Positions 1 through 9,445 are shown, counted from the first letter of the stretch. The stretch: DNA of 64,000 nucleotides from Desulfolucanica intricata (GCF_001592105.1 NZ_BCWE01000003.1:124001-188000), one strand, 5' to 3'. The notes: a model not told the origin generated them from the letters alone. Program-made: numbers and translations.

Positions 1-834
1 TTCATCTACCGCACCGGATTCATGCAAGGTCTGTTCAGAAAACCAGACATCATAATTTACTCCGAAATCTGCCAGATTATTACGAATAGCCCCTAATTTT
101 TCGGCCAGAGCGTATTCCACCATGACTTTACGGCGCTCGCTTTCTTCAACCTTTAAATATTTATCCCCGTATTTTTGTATGAAACCCTGCATAGTATCAA
201 TAATGTCTTTACCATGATAACCGTCTTCGGGCACCGGGCAATTTTGACCAAGAAGCTGTAAATAACGTGCTTCCAGGGAGCGGCCAAAATTCTCGATTTG
301 GTTTCCGGCATCGTTAATATAAAATTCCCTGGTGACCTGGTAGCCGGCAAAGTCCAGAAGGGCTGCCAAACTGTCACCCAGGGCAGCCCCCCGGGCATTA
401 CCCATATGCAGTAATCCGGTGGGGTTTGCACTGACAAATTCCACCTGCACTTTTTTTCCGGCTCCCAGCATTAAGCGCCCGTAGTCCGAACCTGCTATTT
501 CAATCCTGCGCAGGGTCTCGTATACCCAGGAGGGATCTAAATAGAAGTTTATAAAACCGGGGCCGGCTATTTCCACCCGCTCTACCCAGGTATCTTCTAA
601 ATCAAGATATTCTATGATCGTCTCCGCAATTTTACGGGGTGCCATCCGGGCAGGCTTGGCCAGCGTCATAGCCAAATTAGTGGCAAAATCCCCGTGCCCT
701 TTCTCACGGGGCACTTCTACTACAAATTCTGGAATTTCTTCAACATTTAAAGCGCCGCTGGTGTTTGCAGCGGCAGCGGCTTTCTCCAAAACTCTGATTA
801 ATCCGGAACGCACCTCGTCAACTATTCCGCTCAT
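1..834 (-). CDS. argS: Arginyl-tRNA synthetase, C-terminal part cut by window edge
   Basis: Charges tRNA-Arg with arginine in the cytoplasm. The 278 residues present are the N-terminal half of a protein usually near 550 residues; the gene runs off the left edge. The N-terminal Arg-tRNA synthetase domain comes first, then the class I signature FVSANPTGLLHMGNARG (the HIGH motif appears as HMGN), followed by an FYINDAGNQ stretch typical of ArgRS. The start ATG at 834 lies 6 bp after the stop of the upstream DUF1934 gene, so the two are probably co-transcribed. The same pairing (ywiB-argS) is known in Bacillus subtilis. Confidence 0.95.
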   Translation of the reverse strand, partial: MSGIVDEVRSGLIRVLEKAAAAANTSGALNVEEIPEFVVEVPREKGHGDFATNLAMTLAKPARMAPRKIAETIIEYLDLEDTWVERVEIAGPGFINFYLDPSWVYETLRRIEIAGSDYGRLMLGAGKKVQVEFVSANPTGLLHMGNARGAALGDSLAALLDFAGYQVTREFYINDAGNQIENFGRSLEARYLQLLGQNCPVPEDGYHGKDIIDTMQGFIQKYGDKYLKVEESERRKVMVEYALAEKLGAIRNNLADFGVNYDVWFSEQTLHESGAVDE

Positions 835-840
835 TCGGGG

Positions 841-1263
841 TTAAACCTCCTTGACAGTGATGCTCAGTTCATTATACCCAATCTTTTGCTTGTCCAATTC
901 CACTTCATATTCTAGATTAATACTTCCCCCAACGTCTGTCAAGTCAACCTCTACTTTCCAGGGCAAAACGCAGCTAAAAAAGCGACCATAAGGGGTAACA
1001 TAGTTTCCGTCATCGGGTATGCCTTCTTCAAAAACGTGTTTCATTTCGGCTGTACCCATCCGGTTCAGCGTAACTTTATCTTGCTCGGCCTTGACCGATG
1101 TAGTAGTGCCCTCCATACCGGATATTTCTGATTCATTATAGATAATGTAGTAACAGCGATTTTTTTGAAAATAATTACCTTTTGTAATTAACTCTATAGT
1201 TTCCTTCTCACCCCAATCATTAGTTTGTGTCCCCCTCACTGTCACCAACACCTCTTTGCGCAT
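841..1263 (-). CDS. DUF1934 family beta-barrel protein (YwiB-like)
   Basis: A 140-residue protein matching the DUF1934/YwiB family, which is predicted to form a lipocalin-like beta-barrel; its biochemical role is unknown. I see many alternating hydrophobic strands, no signal peptide and no cysteine motif. I chose the ATG at 1263 because an AAGGGG ribosome site lies 8 bp upstream; the frame also stays open to an upstream ATG at 1308, but that one has no clear ribosome site. Directly upstream of argS, as in other Firmicutes, which supports the family call. Confidence 0.8.
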   Translation of the reverse strand: MRKEVLVTVRGTQTNDWGEKETIELITKGNYFQKNRCYYIIYNESEISGMEGTTTSVKAEQDKVTLNRMGTAEMKHVFEEGIPDDGNYVTPYGRFFSCVLPWKVEVDLTDVGGSINLEYEVELDKQKIGYNELSITVKEV

Positions 1264-1360
1264 AGCATCAGCCCCTTCGAGGAATTTTATTTCCCAAAAT
1301 TCTACCATTTTTTTAAGATAAAAGCTACCTATTTTGTAGTATTTTATGTTTTATAACTGT

Positions 1361-1390
1361 AATAAAAAAAACAGGATCCAAAGATCCTGT
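1361..1390 (-). terminator. Terminator of the iorAB operon
   Basis: An 8-bp perfect stem (ACAGGATC/GATCCTGT) with a 4-base loop is followed on the minus strand by a run of T. It sits 10 bp after the iorB stop, between iorB and the DUF1934-argS pair. Confidence 0.85.
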
Positions 1391-1399
1391 CGGTTTATA

Positions 1400-1975
1400 T
1401 TATAAGTTATAGCCGGCATCAAAGGCGGCCCGGTTTACATCCAAAAAGCGGGCCGGTACCTTGGCTTCCAGCGCCTTTAACCAGATTTCTTTTTCCAAAT
1501 CCAAACGTTTTGCCAGCACACCAAGTAAGACTACGTTGGCGGCTTTTGCATTACCGCAGGCCACTGCCTCCCGCAAAGCGTCTACGACAATGGTATTTGG
1601 GCAGCGGCTTTTGACATATTCCAGAATATTTTCCGGATACTCGGCCGCTCCGATTAAAACAGGCACCGGAGCAATGGCCTGGTCATTTATAATAATGGAG
1701 CCTTCCGGTTTTAAGTAGGAGAGATAGCGCAAGCTTTCTAAACGCTCAAAAGCTAAGACAGCATCGGCAGCACCCCTGGCAACCATAGGGGAAAATACCT
1801 TTTCACCCATTCTAACCTGGGTAACCACACTACCACCACGCTGGGCCATACCGTGAATTTCAGACATTTTTACATCAAAGCCGGCCTCAAGTCCCACCTG
1901 GGCCAGAATCTTACTGGCCAAAATAGTACCCTGACCGCCTACTCCTACCAGCAGCAGATTCAGTGATTTACGCAT
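1400..1975 (-). CDS. iorB: Indolepyruvate:ferredoxin oxidoreductase, beta subunit
   Basis: Gamma/beta-type subunit of a 2-oxoacid:ferredoxin oxidoreductase, 191 residues, the usual length for IorB. The N-terminal nucleotide-like fold signature LLVGVGGQGTILASKIL is followed by EIHGMAQRGGSVVTQVR, both standard in this family. With IorA it oxidises aryl-pyruvates, made by transamination of aromatic amino acids, to aryl-acetyl-CoA and reduces ferredoxin. Its start overlaps the iorA stop by 8 bp, so the two are translationally linked. It is the last gene before a clear terminator. Confidence 0.92.
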   Translation of the reverse strand: MRKSLNLLLVGVGGQGTILASKILAQVGLEAGFDVKMSEIHGMAQRGGSVVTQVRMGEKVFSPMVARGAADAVLAFERLESLRYLSYLKPEGSIIINDQAIAPVPVLIGAAEYPENILEYVKSRCPNTIVVDALREAVACGNAKAANVVLLGVLAKRLDLEKEIWLKALEAKVPARFLDVNRAAFDAGYNL

Positions 1976-3740
1976 TGCTCTCCCCCCTTTGGGTCAGTGC
2001 CCCGAATTTACAAACCTGTGCACATAGTCCGCAGCCCACACAAGTAATCGGATCAACCATAGCCTTCTTCTCCTCCTTCAAGAAGGACAGAGACGGGCAT
2101 CCTAAACGCTGGCATTTCTTACACCCATTGCAGGCTTCCTTGTTTACTTGATAGGCGGCACCTTTCTCACGGCTCAGCAGAGCACAGGGCCGCTTAGCAA
2201 TAATTACCGAAGGCTCGCCGGCTGCAACCTCTTCCTGGATTACCTTTTTCAGCTCTTCTAAGGCTAAGGGATCCACCGTGGTTACTCTGTTAATACCCAG
2301 GGCCCGTGCCAGTTTTTCTATATCGATGGCCGGTGCTTCCTGCCCTAACAAATTACGGCCGGTGCCGGGATTTTCCTGGTGGCCGGTCATACCGGTGGTA
2401 CGGTTATCCAGAATAATTACCGTACTGTTCCCCTGATTATAGACTACGTCCACCAGCCCGGTAATACCGGAGTGGAAGAAAGTAGAGTCACCAATTACAG
2501 CAACTGTTTTCTTATGCATTTCGGGAACCGCTTTTTCCATACCTAAGGCCATGCCGATACTGGCACCCATACATATTGTGGTATCAATGGCCTCCAGGGG
2601 CGGTGCGGCACCAAGGGTATAACAGCCAATATCACCGGTAACTACTAACTTCAAACTACGCAAGGTGTAAAATACACCGCGGTGAGGACACCCCGGGCAT
2701 TGTACCGGTGGACGCCCCGGAGCTACAGGTGCCTCGCCGGCAGCGGCAGCTTCTTTTTGGGCCTCTTCAGCCGGAAGCAGTCCGGCGGCTATAAATTTAT
2801 CTTTAATTAAATCAGTATTAAACTCACCGATGGCCGGGAACAAGTCCTTCCCGGTAACTTCAATACCCCATATTTTCAATTGTTCCTCAATAAAAGGTTC
2901 CAGTTCCTCCACTACAAAGAGCTTTTCCACTCCGGAGGCGAAATCTTTAATTAATTTTTCGGGTAATGGATTAGTCATCCCCAATTTTAGTATGGAGGCC
3001 TCCGGCAGCAACTCACGTACATACTGGTAGCTGATGCCGCTGGTAATTATTCCGACTTTACGGTCACCCCGGTCGATAAAATTAACCGATACGCTTTCAC
3101 TATACTCGGCCAGTTTTTTCATTCTTTCTTCAACGGCCAATCTGCGTAGCTTTGCGTTGCCCGGTACCATTACATATTTTTTGGCATTTTTTTGATACGG
3201 CTTAAGTTCTACTTTTACAGGATCACTGATTTCAACTAAGCTCTTAGAGTGGGCCACTCTGGTAGTAGTTCTCAGCATTACCGGAGTGTCAAAAGTTTCA
3301 CTGATTTCCAGAGCCAGGCCAATCATTTCCTTGGCTTCCTGGCTGTCACCGGGTTCAAGCATTGGAATTTTGGCAAACCGCGCGTAATAACGGTTGTCCT
3401 GCTCATCTTGTGAGCTGTGCATGCCGGGATCATCTGCAGTAAGCAAAACCAGTCCACCGTTAACACCGGTGTAAGCCAGTGTAAATAACGGGTCAGCAGC
3501 GACATTAACCCCAACGTGCTTCATAGTTACCAGTACCCGCGCCCCGGCCAGGGAGGCACCGATACCCACTTCCAGGGAAACTTTTTCATTAGGTGACCAC
3601 TGGGCATAAATACCCGGGTATTTTGCAAAGTTTTCCAGTACTTCAGTACTTGGTGTGCCGGGATAGCCAACCCCTACCTTAACTCCGGCTTCATAGGCTC
3701 CCCGGGCTATTGCTTCATTGCCGGATAAAAGCTCTTTCAT
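1968..3740 (-). CDS. iorA: Indolepyruvate:ferredoxin oxidoreductase, alpha subunit
   Basis: Large catalytic subunit, 590 residues, usual length. Order of parts: an N-terminal pyrimidine-binding domain (GYPGTPSTEVLENF near residue 25), a middle linker domain, a thiamine-diphosphate domain with CPGCPHRG (about 350-357) and GDSTFFHSG (about 417), then a C-terminal ferredoxin domain with two cysteine clusters (CNGCKKC and CVGCGLCAQVC) for 4Fe-4S centres. Oxidises indolepyruvate and related aryl-pyruvates, passing electrons to ferredoxin. A strong GGAGGTGG ribosome site precedes the ATG. The nearby aminotransferase and symporter suggest a route for amino-acid oxidation, an inference from context. 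Confidence 0.94.
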   Translation of the reverse strand: MKELLSGNEAIARGAYEAGVKVGVGYPGTPSTEVLENFAKYPGIYAQWSPNEKVSLEVGIGASLAGARVLVTMKHVGVNVAADPLFTLAYTGVNGGLVLLTADDPGMHSSQDEQDNRYYARFAKIPMLEPGDSQEAKEMIGLALEISETFDTPVMLRTTTRVAHSKSLVEISDPVKVELKPYQKNAKKYVMVPGNAKLRRLAVEERMKKLAEYSESVSVNFIDRGDRKVGIITSGISYQYVRELLPEASILKLGMTNPLPEKLIKDFASGVEKLFVVEELEPFIEEQLKIWGIEVTGKDLFPAIGEFNTDLIKDKFIAAGLLPAEEAQKEAAAAGEAPVAPGRPPVQCPGCPHRGVFYTLRSLKLVVTGDIGCYTLGAAPPLEAIDTTICMGASIGMALGMEKAVPEMHKKTVAVIGDSTFFHSGITGLVDVVYNQGNSTVIILDNRTTGMTGHQENPGTGRNLLGQEAPAIDIEKLARALGINRVTTVDPLALEELKKVIQEEVAAGEPSVIIAKRPCALLSREKGAAYQVNKEACNGCKKCQRLGCPSLSFLKEEKKAMVDPITCVGCGLCAQVCKFGALTQRGESNA

Positions 3741-3890
3741 AAGTCCACCTCCGGATAATTAGTTAGTTATCTATAAAGCTTGTCCAACTTGTTTTGTGTG
3801 GTCTGTTATCAATGATGTGTTCGGCTTACCGGCATTGCACCGGATGTTCACCGGTAACGGCTTTACACCGGCGGCATTAAAACGTTCCCG

Positions 3891-3920
3891 ATAAAAAGGA
3901 ACCCGGTTATATACCCGGGT
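3891..3920 (-). terminator. Probable terminator after the symporter gene
   Basis: A 6-bp GC stem (ACCCGG/CCGGGT) with an 8-base loop is followed on the minus strand by a short, imperfect T stretch. It lies about 80 bp after the symporter stop and upstream of iorA. The weak U-tract makes partial readthrough into iorAB possible. Confidence 0.5.
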
Positions 3921-4000
3921 CACCGTTTAACGCAGTTTTGTTAAAGCTTAAGGAAAAGAAGTTCTTTACGTTCTATACACTCCTTATGCGAAAACCTAAA

Positions 4001-5521
4001 TCATAAGCTTTCTGCTTCCTTACCTTTAAGCAACACTTGTTTATTGTCATCAGGCAATTTATTGCCAAAAATCATATCCAGATGTTCAGCCGGTAAGGAG
4101 CGGGTAACCAAACTCACCAGCGGCACCACAACAAGTGGTACTAACATAGCCAGTGCTCCCGCTAAGGGAATCATAGCACTTTGAAATTCAAAATATATCG
4201 TCAGGCCGGCTGACACGGTAAGCCCGGTAAGCGCACCGGCCCAGGCCCCGGCCGGGGTAGTTTTACGCCAGAACAACCCGTATAAATAGGGTGCTAAGAA
4301 TACTCCGGCCACCGTTCCCCAGGACATAGCCATAAGGCTTAAAATAATGGCCGGTTTGGCCAGAGCCAACATTAAGGACAAAGCCAAGAAAATTAAACAG
4401 CATAGCCGCATAGCAAAAACACCGTATTTTTCAGCCCCCCGGGGCCAGATACTGCGCATCAAATCTACCGATATAGCGGAACTGGAAACTAAAACCAGGG
4501 ATGCCAGGGTAGACATGGAAGCAGACAGTACCAAAAGCAGGATTATTGCCATAGCAAATTCCGGCAGCAGCCCGTCTAACAGCTGGGGCATTAATAAATC
4601 CGTGGTAGCCTTTCCTGTGCCCGGATCAACAGGCAATTTTTCAAAGAATAAATGGGTCATCGATCCGGTAAAATATGCTCCAAAAGTAATTATTACGGCA
4701 AACATGGTTGCTACAATCATAGCAGGCTTGATAGCAGACTCACTCTTAATAGCATAGAATTTTTGCACCATCTGCGGCAGGCCCCAGGAGCCAAGGCTGG
4801 TCAAAACGACTATACCGGCCAGTGGCAGCCAATTTGAGCCACCCAGAGGGCTAACCAATTTCGGATCTATACTTGCCAAGCGGTTGATCCCGTTAAACAG
4901 CCCGTTTACTTCCGGTGCCGAAAACAGGTAGAACAAAAGCAGTCCCACACCAAAAAGCATAACAATCCCTTGAATAAAATCTGTCATCGCTAAGGCCCGG
5001 TAACCTCCCATAACCAGATACAGAGCGGTTAAAAGAGTCATACCGACACATACATAAATATATGGAATACCAAAGGTCTGGTTAAATAAATAACTTAATC
5101 CCATAAAAACCGAGGCACTGTAAGGTACCAGAAAAACAAAAATAACCAGGGCGGCAAAGTTTTTCATACCCCGGCTCTGATACCGGGCTCCCAAAAACTC
5201 GGGCATGGTGATAGCATTCAGCCTGGTAGTAATTTCACGGGTGCGCCGGCCTAAAACATACCAGGCCAAAAAGCTTCCTACCAAAGCATTACCCACTACT
5301 ATCCACAGTCCGGAGAGCCCGAACCCCCATCCAACACTGCCCGCATAACCAATGAAAATGACCGCTGAAAAATAGGTGGTACCGTAAGCAAAAGCAGACA
5401 GCCAGGGACCGATACCCCTGCCTCCGAGAAAAAAATCGTTTACTGTGCGGGCACTACGCATGCTGGTGTATCCGCTGTACAACATAACGGACACAAAAAG
5501 CAAAACTAAAGCAATCTTCAT
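4001..5521 (-). CDS. Sodium:solute symporter family (SSS) transporter
   Basis: A 506-residue polytopic membrane protein with about 13 hydrophobic segments, the expected size for the SSS family (PutP/PanF relatives). The N-terminal segment after helix 1 reads VNDFFLGGRGIGPWLSAFAY, a recognisable SSS feature, and ARYQSRGMKNF follows the GxR-type loop. It should import an organic solute with Na+. The substrate cannot be read from sequence; an amino or organic acid is suggested by the aminotransferase upstream and IOR downstream, which is inference. A GGAGG site lies 8 bp before the ATG. Confidence 0.85.
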   Translation of the reverse strand: MKIALVLLFVSVMLYSGYTSMRSARTVNDFFLGGRGIGPWLSAFAYGTTYFSAVIFIGYAGSVGWGFGLSGLWIVVGNALVGSFLAWYVLGRRTREITTRLNAITMPEFLGARYQSRGMKNFAALVIFVFLVPYSASVFMGLSYLFNQTFGIPYIYVCVGMTLLTALYLVMGGYRALAMTDFIQGIVMLFGVGLLLFYLFSAPEVNGLFNGINRLASIDPKLVSPLGGSNWLPLAGIVVLTSLGSWGLPQMVQKFYAIKSESAIKPAMIVATMFAVIITFGAYFTGSMTHLFFEKLPVDPGTGKATTDLLMPQLLDGLLPEFAMAIILLLVLSASMSTLASLVLVSSSAISVDLMRSIWPRGAEKYGVFAMRLCCLIFLALSLMLALAKPAIILSLMAMSWGTVAGVFLAPYLYGLFWRKTTPAGAWAGALTGLTVSAGLTIYFEFQSAMIPLAGALAMLVPLVVVPLVSLVTRSLPAEHLDMIFGNKLPDDNKQVLLKGKEAESL

Positions 5522-5672
5522 CCTTCCGTCCTCCCGTTCTTCTTTATGTTATATTGATATCTCTACCAGAAAAAAAGCCGCTCTACGCGACTGTTTTTCT
5601 CCTGACCGTAATACAAAATATTCTACTCAAACGTTAAAGATTCCTTCTTTCAACAAGAAATTTATCAAATAA

Positions 5673-6875
5673 TTACCTGGAATATTTTTGAACAAAGCGG
5701 TGCATTCTTTTAAATGCTTCGGTCAGCTGTTCAATTGAATAGGCATAGGATATCCGCACATGACCTTCTCCTGCTTCTCCAAAAGCTGTGCCGGCAACCA
5801 CCGCTACTTTCTCTTCCATTATAAGCCGCTCGGAAAACTCGTCAGAATTCATCCCGGTAACTGTAATATCCGGAAAAGCATAGAAAGCTCCGCCGGGCTC
5901 AAAGCAGGGTAGACCGATTTCTTTCAAGGACCGGACTACAAATTTTCTCCTCCGGTCATATTCTGCTACCATCCTTCTCATTTCCGGTTTTCCGTTTCGA
6001 AGAGCTTCCAAAGCACAGACTTGAGCCTGGGTAGGGGCACACAGCATGGTGTACTGGTGTATCTTGGTCATAGCACCTATAAAATCGGGGTTGCCGCAGG
6101 CATAGCCGACCCGCCATCCTGTCATCGCATAGGACTTAGAAAAACCTCCCAGCAGTACTGTCCGCTCCCGCATACCGGGTAAAGATGAAACGCAGGTATG
6201 TTCACCCAGATAGGTTAAATGATCATATATCTCATCCGAGATCACAATCAGGTTATGGGCTTTTACAACTTCGGCTATTTCCAAGAGGTCTTTTCTGGTC
6301 ATTACAGCCCCTGTAGGGTTATTCGGATAAGCCAGTAAAAGTATTTTTGTACGTGGAGTAATAGCTGCTTCAACCTGATCCGCTGTCAACCTGAATAAAT
6401 TTTCCATACTGGTCTTTAGAGGTACAGGAACTGCCCCGGCCAGAGCGGTACAGGGTATATATGAAACATAGGTCGGTTCAGGCACCAGCACCTCATCCCC
6501 CGGACTTGTCAAAGCCCGCACAGCCAGATCAAGCCCCTCACTAACACCCACGGTAATCAATATTTCCGAGCGCGGGTTATAGCTAACACCATAAGATTCA
6601 TATAAATCTTTGGCAATGGCCTCTCTTAATTCAAGAGTACCCTGGTTAGAGGTATATCCCGTCTGTCCCAACTCCAAGGATTTAATACAAGCATCCATAA
6701 TATGCTGCGGGGTCACAAAATCGGGCTCACCAACCCCTAAAGAGATAATATCTTTCATTTCTGTAACCAAATCAAAAAAGCGGCGAATTCCGGACGGTGG
6801 AAGTGCCCTCAAGGTCGGATTTATAAAATCCGTCCATGTTTCTTGATTTTCAATTACAGGAGCACCCGTATTCAT
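5673..6875 (-). CDS. PLP-dependent class I/II aminotransferase
   Basis: A 400-residue fold-type I aminotransferase of the aspartate/aromatic aminotransferase superfamily. Visible family marks are SLGVGEPDFVTP (about 46-57), AYPNNPTGAV (substrate and cofactor contact), ISDEIYDHLTY and the PLP-lysine motif GGFSKSYAMTGWRVGYA, plus the C-terminal arginine in GHVRISYA. It moves an amino group to a 2-oxo acid in the cytoplasm; the exact substrate is not resolved. It is expressed behind a T-box leader, so transcription should rise when one aminoacyl-tRNA becomes scarce. A GGGGAGG ribosome site precedes ATG 6875. Confidence 0.9.
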   Translation of the reverse strand: MNTGAPVIENQETWTDFINPTLRALPPSGIRRFFDLVTEMKDIISLGVGEPDFVTPQHIMDACIKSLELGQTGYTSNQGTLELREAIAKDLYESYGVSYNPRSEILITVGVSEGLDLAVRALTSPGDEVLVPEPTYVSYIPCTALAGAVPVPLKTSMENLFRLTADQVEAAITPRTKILLLAYPNNPTGAVMTRKDLLEIAEVVKAHNLIVISDEIYDHLTYLGEHTCVSSLPGMRERTVLLGGFSKSYAMTGWRVGYACGNPDFIGAMTKIHQYTMLCAPTQAQVCALEALRNGKPEMRRMVAEYDRRRKFVVRSLKEIGLPCFEPGGAFYAFPDITVTGMNSDEFSERLIMEEKVAVVAGTAFGEAGEGHVRISYAYSIEQLTEAFKRMHRFVQKYSR

Positions 6876-6964
6876 ATTCTTTCCTCCCCATGCAAGATAA
6901 GGCTTATAAAAATTTTTTCAAGTTAATAAATCAGTTAAATGTTTTCCCGGCCGGGATACAAAAA

Positions 6965-7220
6965 AATAAAGCTCTCCTCCCCTAAGGGACGAGAGCTTGT
7001 TCTCGCGGTACCACCCTAATTGCCCATACCTGTGTATGAACCTCTTAACTCCCGGTATCGGTGGGAATCCGGCTAATCTTAATCTCCCATATTAGAACGG
7101 GATTTCGGACAGCTGCTCCGGGGCGGCCCGGATAGCTTTTTTGACCGGGCTCGCACCACCCCCGGCTCGCTTAACAATTCCACTACCCTTTTTCCCCATC
7201 TAAGCCTTTAATTTTGAGTT
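6965..7220 (-). promoter_or_regulatory. T-box riboswitch leader of the aminotransferase gene
   Basis: Read on the minus strand, the leader holds the conserved T-box AGGGTGGTACCGCG near 7003-7016 and a terminator stem (AAGCTCTC/GAGAGCTT) with a T-tract near 6965-6995. A Stem I distal element, AGCGAGCC...GGTGGTGCGAGCCCGG, lies near 7150-7175. T-box RNAs bind uncharged tRNA and block the terminator. I could not place the specifier codon with confidence. A GCC (alanine) triplet just before CCCCGGAGCAGC is one candidate from alignment to remembered leaders, but it is not proven. Confidence 0.92.
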
Positions 7221-7226
7221 AGGCAC

Positions 7227-7255
7227 ATTATAGCACACGGTAAAATTCGTGTCAA
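7227..7255 (-). promoter_or_regulatory. Sigma-A type promoter of the T-box transcript
   Basis: On the minus strand TTGACA (7250-7255) and TATAAT (7227-7232) are separated by exactly 17 bp, a full consensus match, directly upstream of the T-box leader. Confidence 0.93.
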
Positions 7256-7318
7256 TAAATAAATCGTAATTCATGCTTGAATGTTTTGTATTTTCTAAAA
7301 ATTAAAACCTGATATTTT

Positions 7319-8677
7319 CTACATAGTTAATGTTCCGTCCGGTGTATTAATCACTTTAAGAATTTTAAGTTGTTTTCCTGTTTTTGCATCAATATAAACC
7401 AGGAAATTCTCATTATTGACTACTCCCTCAAATTCATACGCCAGCTTTTCGCCACCGGCATCAAGGGGTATTACCACCAAGCGACTGCCCTCTATTTTAA
7501 CGTTATGATTAATGGCTTTTCGGGCTTCTGCCACGGTGATTTCCGGCGGGCCGATATCACGCTTGTGATGGGACATTAAATAACTCGAGGCATCTACAGC
7601 TATTATGTCTCCCTTGTCAAGGGCAACCGTTACCTTAACTTGATCGGGATAGATCTTAATATTTTTATCCATATATACAAAGATAAAAGTAACGGCTCCA
7701 TCAACACGTTCATAATAGATATCCCTCATATTCTTGTAACCCAGGGCTTTAAGATAGGCTTCGGCTTTTGTTCTGGCCTCATCTATACTAATCCTTCTTT
7801 CACCTAACTCCCTGGTATTTACCAACCACACCAGGTGCCCGCCTTTTTGGGACACATCAACAATAGTTCGATTATTTTTATTATTCCTGGGATTTATCTC
7901 CACCCTATAACTGGAAATTCGTCCTTTTGTTTTATCTGTAACTTTAACCACACGGTCACCGTTTTGATTTTGACCAGTATACTTTAAAGCTTTTCCTCTC
8001 GCTTCACTAACGGTAATATTTTTTCCGGTCAAACCTTTAGCCTTTTGGTTTTCCAAGTGATCTGAGAACGGGCCGTCATAAATTAAAGTAGGAAATTCAT
8101 TCATTTGCTGATTTATTTTTTGAAAATTATTGCTGGCTAATTGCTTTGATTCACCTCTGAGTGAGCGTTTGGATTCCCCCACAATTTCGGCAATAGTCAC
8201 CCGGCCATCCAGTATATCCGCCTGGGCCGCCTGTAATTCCTTGTTCAAAATTCCGGCCTGACGGTATAATTTATTTAAAGTTTGCCATTTTTCATCACTA
8301 ATCTCCGTATCGGATCCGGTCCGGGCCGCCAGAGTATGGGCATAATCCCCGACCTGGGTAAGAAACTTTGCCGTACGGCCCACTATTTCTTGCTGAACCG
8401 GCAATTGAGTCAGGTTTTCCTGGGCTGCATTAGCATGCTGCCAGATATCATTATAGACTGTTCCGTCATATTCTTTTTCAGGTACCAGTAAGCTTTTTCC
8501 CAGCAGCACTTCTACATTTTGTACATGCTCAGCTGCATTATAAAAACTTCGCTGGTAGCTATTGTTTACATAGGTCTCCAGAGAACGCCGCATTTGCTGT
8601 TCTCTGAATCCCCAGAAACCCAGTGCCATTACAGCTATAAGTCCCAATACTGTCGGCAGCACAAAGGAACGCTTCAT
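7319..8677 (-). CDS. ypeB: Germination protein YpeB
   Basis: A 452-residue protein with one N-terminal membrane segment (about 8-25), a long helical middle region and a C-terminal part with repeated PepSY-like units (for example TVAEARKAINHNVKIEGSRL). In Bacillus, YpeB is needed to place or stabilise the cortex hydrolase SleB in the spore. It starts 18 bp after the sleB stop with an AGGTGGTG ribosome site, forming the standard sleB-ypeB operon. Length matches the family, about 450 residues. Confidence 0.93.
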   Translation of the reverse strand: MKRSFVLPTVLGLIAVMALGFWGFREQQMRRSLETYVNNSYQRSFYNAAEHVQNVEVLLGKSLLVPEKEYDGTVYNDIWQHANAAQENLTQLPVQQEIVGRTAKFLTQVGDYAHTLAARTGSDTEISDEKWQTLNKLYRQAGILNKELQAAQADILDGRVTIAEIVGESKRSLRGESKQLASNNFQKINQQMNEFPTLIYDGPFSDHLENQKAKGLTGKNITVSEARGKALKYTGQNQNGDRVVKVTDKTKGRISSYRVEINPRNNKNNRTIVDVSQKGGHLVWLVNTRELGERRISIDEARTKAEAYLKALGYKNMRDIYYERVDGAVTFIFVYMDKNIKIYPDQVKVTVALDKGDIIAVDASSYLMSHHKRDIGPPEITVAEARKAINHNVKIEGSRLVVIPLDAGGEKLAYEFEGVVNNENFLVYIDAKTGKQLKILKVINTPDGTLTM

Positions 8678-8695
8678 ATTTTCACCACCTAAAGT

Positions 8696-9445
8696 TTAAT
8701 GTGCAAAAACGTGATTACCAATTCTGGTTACAATCGGTCTTGACCAAATCCAGGCACTCACCCTTTTAGCCGGATTCCAGAAAAACAGTGAACCGTGCGT
8801 CGGGTCCCAACCGCTCATAGCCAAACTCGCAGCTTTAATTGATTCTTCACTAACGGGCCTGTTGTACTGTCCGTTCGATACTGATTCAAAGGCCAGAGGT
8901 TGATAAATTATACCACTTAATGTTTTCGGAAAAGCGGAACTTTCCATCCGGTTAAGTATAACTGCACCTACCGCAACTTTACCTTCCAAAGGTTCATCTG
9001 CGGCCTCCCCTTCAATTACCTTTGCCAGCAGGTGAATACTGCCGTCATTAGACAAACCCCTTGCAGCAGCCGGGGTGGCCTGCCTGGTTTGTGCTGCCGG
9101 GCTTGACTTTTTGGGGCTCTTTGCAACATTAAACCCAAGGGCTTGCCAGGTTGCAGTACCGACTACCCCGTCCCTGGGCAGACCGTTATATAATTGAAAA
9201 GTTTTGACCGCAGAAGAGGTTTTAGCTCCATACACTGCATCTATAGGGCCCTTATAATAACCCCAGCCTGCTAAACGCTCTTGTACTTGCTGCACATGGT
9301 ATCCACTGCTACCCCAATACAGAACAGGTTTATCTTCCGCCAGCGCCTTCGACAGGGGTAAAGTGGATAACTGAAGGACGGTTAAAGCAAAAAATGCAAT
9401 TGAGATAAAGATAATTTTCCCAAATACATAACAACTTTTAGACAT
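8696..9445 (-). CDS. sleB: Spore cortex-lytic enzyme SleB
   Basis: A 249-residue secreted hydrolase that cuts spore cortex peptidoglycan during germination. Parts in order: a signal peptide (about 1-36, hydrophobic core then SKALAED), a peptidoglycan-binding domain (about 40-105, DAVYGAKTSSAVKTFQ), a Thr/Ala/Pro-rich linker, and the hydrolase_2 catalytic domain (about 135-249). The catalytic domain includes VIEGEAADEPLEGKVAVGAVILNR, where a glutamate near residue 145 is the likely catalytic acid. Followed by ypeB. It implies the organism forms endospores. Confidence 0.94.
   Translation of the reverse strand: MSKSCYVFGKIIFISIAFFALTVLQLSTLPLSKALAEDKPVLYWGSSGYHVQQVQERLAGWGYYKGPIDAVYGAKTSSAVKTFQLYNGLPRDGVVGTATWQALGFNVAKSPKKSSPAAQTRQATPAAARGLSNDGSIHLLAKVIEGEAADEPLEGKVAVGAVILNRMESSAFPKTLSGIIYQPLAFESVSNGQYNRPVSEESIKAASLAMSGWDPTHGSLFFWNPAKRVSAWIWSRPIVTRIGNHVFAH

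Noticed and set aside
7085-7200. Assigning an alanine (GCC) specifier to the T-box
   Set aside because: I could not fold the specifier loop unambiguously, and a GC-rich stretch gives GCC easily. Mentioned only as a candidate.
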